DNA from: JAIQFF01 sp963788505
GTDB taxonomy: Bacteria; Acidobacteriota; Terriglobia; Terriglobales; Acidobacteriaceae
Direction of reading: 5' to 3'
Assembly: GCA_963788505.1 (NCBI GenBank)
Contig: CAWBGY010000009.1
Span: 1,116,001 to 1,180,000 of the forward strand
Length of the DNA stretch: 64,000 nt
Shown here: piece by piece, positions 58,745-64,000 of the stretch
Layout of the letters: each line of letters begins with the position of its first letter
Position numbering within the stretch: the stretch's first letter is position 1
Program-made: the position numbers and the translations under genes
The notes under the pieces: generated by a model
The model's database searches: none
What the model was told of the DNA's origin: nothing
Seen by the model: the letters and a program-made list of their open reading frames with translations, nothing else

Positions 58745-60649
58745 CTAAGGGCTTGGATTGGAGATGGTGCCGTTTACCGCGTCCTGCACCCGGATTCCAT
58801 TATGTTCCAAAGTCGTGCCGGTTGCACGATCCAGCTCAACTTTCGCCTTTTCGTAGATCGTCATGGCGGTGACCATGTCCAGTTCGGCGATGGAGAGGTC
58901 ACGCTGGGCGGTCATGGTCTGAAAAGTCGATCCCGCCCCGAGCGTCTGTTCCTTCTGCATGATCTCGAACGTGCGCTGGGCCAGGTCCCGCGCCTTTCGC
59001 GCCGCTCCGACCCGCGCCCCGCTCTGCTCCAGCGCATATTGCGCGTTCCGTACTTCGATGCGGATTTGCTTTCTCAACTGTTCCCGGCGCAACTCGGCTT
59101 GCCGATATTCCAGCTCGGAGCGGTACTGATCTGCCTTGGCCACACGGTTTCGCAAGGGGATGTTGAGATTCAGTCCGATGTAATAGTCAGGCGAGGAATT
59201 GTTGAAAGCATTCTGCAGGGCCCCCGAGTAGTCCGTAGGCACGTTCGAAGAATTCGGAGTGGGAAGGTTGTAGATCGGATTCAGAGGCCCGGCCAGACCC
59301 GATCCTCCATAGAAGCCGACCAGGGACAGCGACGGCAACAGCGCGTTGCGCGCCGCCTTCCCGCTGATTTGCCGGTTTATCAGGTCAACATCAGACTCGG
59401 CCAGTTCAGGACGCCCCCGCAATGCCTGGGCGATCAGGTCCTGGACCGTTTCCGTGGCCTGCGTTTCGACCGTCTCGAAGTGGTCGACAGGGACGACCGG
59501 CACGGATTCAAGCACCGGGTCATCGAGACTCCTGGTGAGTGCGTTCTTGATGAGCAACTCCTGAAGTTGCAGGCTGGTGCGCGCCACGGTCAGATCCTGA
59601 TCGCGCTTCGATACTTCAGCCTCGGCGCGCATCACGTCCATGGCAGGAACACTCTCAAGGTGGAGTTGCTTCCTGGCATTGTCCAGTGACTGCTGGGCAA
59701 ACTCCAGTGACTGCTCGTTGACCCGCGCCTGCTCATAGGCGTTGACCAGGTCCCAATAGATATTCTTGATCTGGGTGATGGTCGCGGTCACCTGATCTTT
59801 AAACGCGATGTCAGAGATTTTCTTGTTGTTCTTGGCAATGGTCAGATAGCGCAGGTTGGGCCCAAAGCCAAATCCCGCCAGCAGCTGCTGCTGAAAGGAG
59901 AAACGGTACATCGAATTCAGCACAGGTGACAGATTGAAGAACGGGCTGTTGGTGGTCTGGCGGCTGTTGTTGAATTCCACGGTAAAACTGGTGCCCGTCG
60001 GAAAAGACTGCGAATAAGTAACGCTGGCCTGTCCGGTGTTCGATTGCAGCGACGGCACACCGTAAATCTGCTGATTGGCCAGAGGGGTGGTTTGGTGCTC
60101 AGCGCCTATCGAAGCAACGATCGAAGGATCATACGAAGAAACTGCAGTGCCCGCGCCCAAAGTAGACTGCACCAATCCGGACGCGCCCGCGCCCGCTCCG
60201 CCCGCGCCGCCGGTGGTGCCACCGGCGCCCGCTCCGGGAGCTCCGGTGCCGAAGCCGCCAACTCCGCCGCCAGGTGTCCCCTGCACGACGCCGGCATTCA
60301 CGCCGCGAAAAATCCCGCCGGCGCGAGTGCGTAATATATCCATGTTGGCGATGGGCAGATTGTAGCGGGCGATGGCCAGGTCCAGATTGTTTTCGAGTGC
60401 CAGCCGGATCGCATCCTTGAGGGACAAGTACAGCTTGCCATCGCGGATCAACTGATCGAGCAGCGGAGAATTCGTAAGGTCCGGGCCAGGAACATGGTCC
60501 GCCGAATATGCACTAAGAGGATTGTGCGATGCAGGCATGTCAGAGCGAACCGACACGCTTGTCTGTGCCGAAGCCGTCGCGGTCACAGCGACCAGCAACC
60601 ATGCCCCACAGCGCGCCAGAAAGTTGGGCCGGCGAGCGATCTCCTTCAT
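58745..60649 (-). CDS. TolC-family outer-membrane efflux protein
   Basis: A 634-residue outer-membrane channel, longer than E. coli TolC (about 490). A signal peptide is followed by the first OEP repeat (LSLKDAIRLALENNLDLAIARYN) and later coiled-coil repeats (QARVNEQSLEFAQQSLDNARKQLHLES; LEYRQAELRREQLRKQIRIEVRNA). The extra length is mainly a Gly/Ala-rich stretch at about 118-160. It overlaps the ATPase gene by 4 bp. No membrane-fusion (MacA-like) gene is in the visible part of the operon. Confidence 0.9.
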   Translation of the reverse strand: MKEIARRPNFLARCGAWLLVAVTATASAQTSVSVRSDMPASHNPLSAYSADHVPGPDLTNSPLLDQLIRDGKLYLSLKDAIRLALENNLDLAIARYNLPIANMDILRTRAGGIFRGVNAGVVQGTPGGGVGGFGTGAPGAGAGGTTGGAGGAGAGASGLVQSTLGAGTAVSSYDPSIVASIGAEHQTTPLANQQIYGVPSLQSNTGQASVTYSQSFPTGTSFTVEFNNSRQTTNSPFFNLSPVLNSMYRFSFQQQLLAGFGFGPNLRYLTIAKNNKKISDIAFKDQVTATITQIKNIYWDLVNAYEQARVNEQSLEFAQQSLDNARKQLHLESVPAMDVMRAEAEVSKRDQDLTVARTSLQLQELLIKNALTRSLDDPVLESVPVVPVDHFETVETQATETVQDLIAQALRGRPELAESDVDLINRQISGKAARNALLPSLSLVGFYGGSGLAGPLNPIYNLPTPNSSNVPTDYSGALQNAFNNSSPDYYIGLNLNIPLRNRVAKADQYRSELEYRQAELRREQLRKQIRIEVRNAQYALEQSGARVGAARKARDLAQRTFEIMQKEQTLGAGSTFQTMTAQRDLSIAELDMVTAMTIYEKAKVELDRATGTTLEHNGIRVQDAVNGTISNPSP

Positions 60650-61353
60650 TGCTTCACCACCTCGTAGGGCTGCAAATCCGGGTTGGCCGTGTCGCCCACC
60701 ATCCAGCCATCGCGCAACTGAATGGTGCGTGAGCCGTAGGCCGCATTTGCTTCTGAGTGCGTCACCTGAACGATGGTCGTTCCCTTTTGGTTGAGCTCGC
60801 GAAAGAGTTCCATAATTTCCTTGGCCTGCGAGGAGTGCAAGTTTCCCGTGGGCTCGTCGGCCAGCAGGAGCGCGGGCTTATGGATGACTGCGCGGGCCAC
60901 GCCTACGAGCTGCTGCTGCCCTCCGGAAAGTTGGCTGGGAAACAAATCCTTCTTGGCGACGATCTGAAACCGGTCCAGTGTGTCAGCCACCAGACTCTGC
61001 CGCTGCCCGCTCGGGACATCTTTATAAGAAAGAGGAAGGTCGATGTTCTCGCGCACGGTCAGGTCGTCGAGCAGGTGGTAGCTCTGGAAGACCATGCCGA
61101 TATTGCGCTTGGCCAGCTCGCCACGCTGTTTGCGTTTCATCTCATGAACAGCCTGCTCGCGAAACCAGTACTCGCCGAGCCACTGATCGTCGAGCAGCGC
61201 AAGCACATTTAGCAGAGAAGACTTCCCGGCTCCGGACGGCCCCATGAAAGTGACAAACTCGCCCTGGCGAATCTCCAGATTGATGCGGCGCAGGACCCAG
61301 GTTTGTCCCGCTGCGGTTTTGTAGCTGCGTTCGACATTTTTAAGTTGGATCAT
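60646..61353 (-). CDS. ABC transporter ATPase, MacB/LolD type
   Basis: A 235-residue ATPase: Walker A GPSGAGKSS near 39, Q-loop VFQSYHLLDDLTV, signature LSGGQQQLVGVARA (the usual QRVA is QLVG here), Walker B LLLADEPTGNLHS and H-loop VTHSEANA. The DEPTGNL form is typical of MacB/LolD/FtsE ATPases that drive type VII mechanotransmission exporters. Neighbouring FtsX-like permeases upstream and TolC downstream fit a MacB-like efflux machine. Confidence 0.93.
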   Translation of the reverse strand: MIQLKNVERSYKTAAGQTWVLRRINLEIRQGEFVTFMGPSGAGKSSLLNVLALLDDQWLGEYWFREQAVHEMKRKQRGELAKRNIGMVFQSYHLLDDLTVRENIDLPLSYKDVPSGQRQSLVADTLDRFQIVAKKDLFPSQLSGGQQQLVGVARAVIHKPALLLADEPTGNLHSSQAKEIMELFRELNQKGTTIVQVTHSEANAAYGSRTIQLRDGWMVGDTANPDLQPYEVVKQ

Positions 61354-61389
61354 CTTTCTCCTAGCCAGTCCTCTAATCGACCGGACATA

Positions 61390-63828
61390 TCATTCGGACC
61401 GCAATGCGGACATTGGGTCTATCTTCGTCGCGCGACGTGCGGGGACCCAGCAGGCGATTGCTGCAGCAAACGACACGATGCTGACCGAAACTAAGATCTG
61501 CAACCAGTGCGCGGATCCAAGCCCCACTACCACCCGCCGTAGCACACTCATCAGTCCCATGGTCGCTGCCGATCCGAGGGTAAGGCCCGCCGCCACGGCT
61601 AGGAAGCCCTGACGAAATACCAGGAATTGAACGTGGTTGCGAGTTGCGCCTAGCGCCATCCGAACACCGATCTCCTGTGTTCTGCGCGAGGTGGTGTACG
61701 AGACAACTCCGTAGACACCGGCGGCAGACATAACCAGCGCGAGTAACGCTGTGACAGCAAGCAGACTCGCGATAAAGCGGCGGTCCGCAAGCGAATCCGC
61801 GATGAGCGACCGCATGGACACGCTAAGAAAAACTGGCTGTTTGGGATCGACCCCTGCAATGGCAATGCGGACGGCTTTCTCCAAACTATCGGCGGGCTGC
61901 GCCGTCCTTACGACGAGGAATTGAGCGTGCTCCATGGCTCCCGCTGCCAGATAAAGGCTAAATGGCCTGTGCTCGTCGATCGCCGCATGGCGGACACTCG
62001 TGACGACGCCCACCACTCGCTTCCAGTTGCGCGGATTTTCCGGTGTGCAGTAAATGCAAATTTGCTTGCCAATGGCGCTAGTCCCCGGCCAAAACTTTGC
62101 GGCGGCGATATCATTCATGAGGACGGTATCGCTCGACGTTTTCATGTCGTCTTCGCGCAACCAGCGGCCTTCGATCAGGCGGACTCCCAGCGTTTGCAGA
62201 TAGCCGGCGCTGACGATGTCGACTTCGGCGAGCACTTGCGTGTTTGGCTGCATGACTTGCGTTGTCGTGCTGGCAATCAGTCCACCAGAATTCTCCCCAC
62301 TGAAAGGCAAGGCGTCGACCGTGCCAACGCTCTCGACCCCGGGCAGGGCACGAACGGCATCTACAAATCGCCGATAAATCAACCCTCGTTGTTCGGGTGT
62401 TCGATACCGGTCGGAGGAAGGCAGTACCACCGAAGCCAGAAGATGGTCTGCCTGGAAACCAGGATCCGTGCGAAGCAACTCGATGAAGCGTCCCATGAAC
62501 TGCCCGCCAACGACTACCAGGGCCACGGTGATTGCCACCTCCGCAATGACCAGTGAGCCGAGAATTCGGTCGCGCCTTCCAGTTACCATGCTGCGTGTGC
62601 CGAAATCGCCGTTGGCGGATGCACGCGTTAATCCAGCACGCAGCGCGGGCACCATCCCGAACAAGAGTCCGTTGAAGATAGCCACGGCAAGAGCAAAACC
62701 CAGTACTGACCAATCCGCCCGCGCTGCCGCAAGCCTGGGAATGCTCACGGGAGCGATGGCTGGCAAGACTTTCCAAGCTGCCGCCGTAAGAACATAGCCG
62801 CCGAGACCGCCCAGCAGCGCCAACACACAGCTTTCAGTAAGGAATTGCCCGACAATACGTCCGCGCCCCGCGCCCACGGCAAATCGGATGGAGATTTCAC
62901 GTTGGCGGACAAGGCCGCGAGCCAGCAGCAAATTAGCGACGTTCGCGCATCCGATCAGGAGAAATAGCGAGGCGGCGGCCATGAGCAACCAAAGTGACTT
63001 TCTTGCACTCCCAACCGCTCGATCCAACAATAAACCCACGCGCAGGTTGTGATCACGATTCGTGGCGGGAAATTCGCGGCTTAGAGCAGCGCTGATCGAA
63101 ACGAAGTCTTGCTGGGCATTCGACACAGAGACACCATGACGCAGCCTGGCTACCACTCCCAGCGCGCCGGCGGTAGCGCGGGGGTTCTCTTGCAGAGGTG
63201 CCCAAAATTCCACATACGGAGAAGGCGTGTGCGCCGCGGCCCTGCGCAGCGGGAAGTTGAATCCGGGCGGCATGACTCCGATGACAAGGCAGTCATGGCC
63301 ATCGATATTGACGCTGCGACCGACGATATTTTGGTCGGCATTGAACCGGCGGACCCACAGCCCATAACTCAAGATCATTTCATTCGCATTTCCGGGGTGG
63401 TCTTCTTCAGGAAGAATGTTGCGTCCCAGCATTGGGGTGACACCCAAGGTTGGAAATAGGCTCGCCGAGACGCGCAGACCATACAGAGCTTCGGGAGCAG
63501 TCGAACCATCCCCCGCGAGATCAAAAATTGCGTTGCTGTATATGCCGACGGACTGGAGAGTGCGAGTTCGCCGGATAATCTCCTGCGCATCATTCCAAAA
63601 GGCCCAATCCGTCTGCGATGGCTCGAATTTGCCAAACTCGGTCCTGATTTGCACGAGTTCTTCGGGATGCGCGTACGGCGGCAGATCGATAAGAACGGAT
63701 CTGATTGCCGCGAATACTACACTGGTTGCACCAACGCTAAGCGCAATCGATAAGACGGCGATCGCAGTGGTCGAGACGTTCCGCCGAAGCAGACGACAGG
63801 CAAACCGAAGATCGTGAAGGACCAACAT
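61390..63828 (-). CDS. MacB/FtsX-type permease of the ADOP group
   Basis: An 812-residue permease: an N-terminal membrane segment (TTAIAVLSIALSVGATSVVFAAI), a MacB periplasmic core domain, three FtsX membrane segments in the middle (SLWLLMAAASLFLLIGCANVANLLLARG), a second periplasmic domain (about 430-650), and a C-terminal FtsX block ending VPARRATKIDPMSALRSE. This doubled layout with LLARGLVRQREISIRFAVGAG is typical of Acidobacteriota ADOP permeases. Uses the ATPase encoded 36 bp downstream; substrates unknown (peptides or lipophilic compounds inferred). Confidence 0.92.
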   Translation of the reverse strand: MLVLHDLRFACRLLRRNVSTTAIAVLSIALSVGATSVVFAAIRSVLIDLPPYAHPEELVQIRTEFGKFEPSQTDWAFWNDAQEIIRRTRTLQSVGIYSNAIFDLAGDGSTAPEALYGLRVSASLFPTLGVTPMLGRNILPEEDHPGNANEMILSYGLWVRRFNADQNIVGRSVNIDGHDCLVIGVMPPGFNFPLRRAAAHTPSPYVEFWAPLQENPRATAGALGVVARLRHGVSVSNAQQDFVSISAALSREFPATNRDHNLRVGLLLDRAVGSARKSLWLLMAAASLFLLIGCANVANLLLARGLVRQREISIRFAVGAGRGRIVGQFLTESCVLALLGGLGGYVLTAAAWKVLPAIAPVSIPRLAAARADWSVLGFALAVAIFNGLLFGMVPALRAGLTRASANGDFGTRSMVTGRRDRILGSLVIAEVAITVALVVVGGQFMGRFIELLRTDPGFQADHLLASVVLPSSDRYRTPEQRGLIYRRFVDAVRALPGVESVGTVDALPFSGENSGGLIASTTTQVMQPNTQVLAEVDIVSAGYLQTLGVRLIEGRWLREDDMKTSSDTVLMNDIAAAKFWPGTSAIGKQICIYCTPENPRNWKRVVGVVTSVRHAAIDEHRPFSLYLAAGAMEHAQFLVVRTAQPADSLEKAVRIAIAGVDPKQPVFLSVSMRSLIADSLADRRFIASLLAVTALLALVMSAAGVYGVVSYTTSRRTQEIGVRMALGATRNHVQFLVFRQGFLAVAAGLTLGSAATMGLMSVLRRVVVGLGSAHWLQILVSVSIVSFAAAIACWVPARRATKIDPMSALRSE

Positions 63829-63883
63829 TTATCGCTTTCTAGAGCCGAGTGCCCTGCATGCCCTCATTCATTATGGTTCTCTC

Positions 63884-64000
63884 TCACTCGTATCTCAGCG
63901 CCACCATAGGATCGACATTCATGGCCCAACGCGCTGGGATGTAGGCCGCCAATGCTGCCACCAAAGCCAGCAGGAACGTGAGCAGAGCGAATGTCACAAT
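63884..64000 (-). CDS. Second ADOP/FtsX-type permease, C-terminal end (partial)
   Basis: The last 38 codons of another permease run in from the right edge: FALLTFLLALVAALAAYIPARWA is the final membrane segment, and MNVDPMVALRYE is the standard ADOP ending (compare IDPMSALRSE in the next gene). It lies 55 bp upstream of the complete permease gene, so the operon has at least two. Confidence 0.85.
   Translation of the reverse strand: MVTFALLTFLLALVAALAAYIPARWAMNVDPMVALRYE

Noticed and set aside
1..64000. tRNA or rRNA genes
   Set aside because: I looked for GTTCGA T-loop contexts and long conserved rRNA stretches and saw none that folds; a covariance-model scan was not possible.

Overview
The window looks like chromosomal DNA of a GC-rich, Gram-negative bacterium, most likely an Acidobacteriota of the Terriglobia/Koribacter type (inferred from gene content, not a search). 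Pointers are a long fused LptC/OstA-type lipopolysaccharide export protein, ADOP-like MacB/FtsX permeases, a CRTAC1/UnbV-like FG-GAP protein, a very large TonB, an N-terminally extended Hfq, and intergenic spaces full of short palindromic repeats. No rRNA, tRNA, CRISPR array, prophage or intact insertion sequence was seen.

Layout. 1-7000: the end of recJ, a reverse-strand ABC ATPase, then lptC/A-lptB-rpoN-hpf. 7000-15300: accessory single genes (transglutaminase-like protein, secreted protein, SnoaL-like protein, nitrilase plus GNAT pair, Tat-exported aldo/keto reductase, cupin, leaderless periplasmic-binding-like protein, exported creatininase-like protein) separated by repeat-rich spacers. 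15478-17706: a 742-residue protein with a divergent class III nucleotidyl-cyclase-like domain. 17700-24400: MFS exporter, a TonB gene split by a frameshift, and a NarX/NarL-type two-component pair. 24350-33700: FG-GAP protein, a frameshifted membrane sulfatase, a GT-C glycosyltransferase, a CpaE/TadZ-like ATPase, a PilZ protein and a second MFS protein. 33700-39200: site-2 protease, HU/IHF, dcd, Hfq, holB and tmk. 39200-43500: M61 peptidase with a duplicated 5' region, a PIG-L deacetylase and rnhB. 43600-47000: the rpsP-khpA-rimM-trmD-rplS block with an oppositely oriented double-PilZ gene between rplS and rnhB. 47200-55200: ferredoxin, recO, glyQ, glyS, ppdK. 55265-64000: a reverse-strand run of two ADOP-like permeases, an ATPase, TolC, an NtrC-type regulator, its NtrB-type kinase and a conserved hypothetical.

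How it fits together. rpoN (4346) and the NtrC-type regulator (58741) are two parts of a sigma-54 circuit; the regulator is encoded directly behind a MacB-TolC-type efflux system and probably controls it. Two PilZ proteins and the CpaE-like ATPase suggest cyclic-di-GMP and surface-motility control. holB, tmk, dcd, rnhB, recO and recJ serve DNA synthesis and repair; rpsP to rplS and glyQS serve translation.

The most unusual signals are (i) intergenic elements with constant flanks but a different self-complementary core in each copy, usually as convergent pairs; (ii) inverted pairs whose arms are built on a 7-nt period; (iii) the cyclase-like protein; (iv) rimM with no ATG, GTG or TTG start; and (v) two single-base frameshifts (tonB and sulfatase), which may be real or may be sequence errors.
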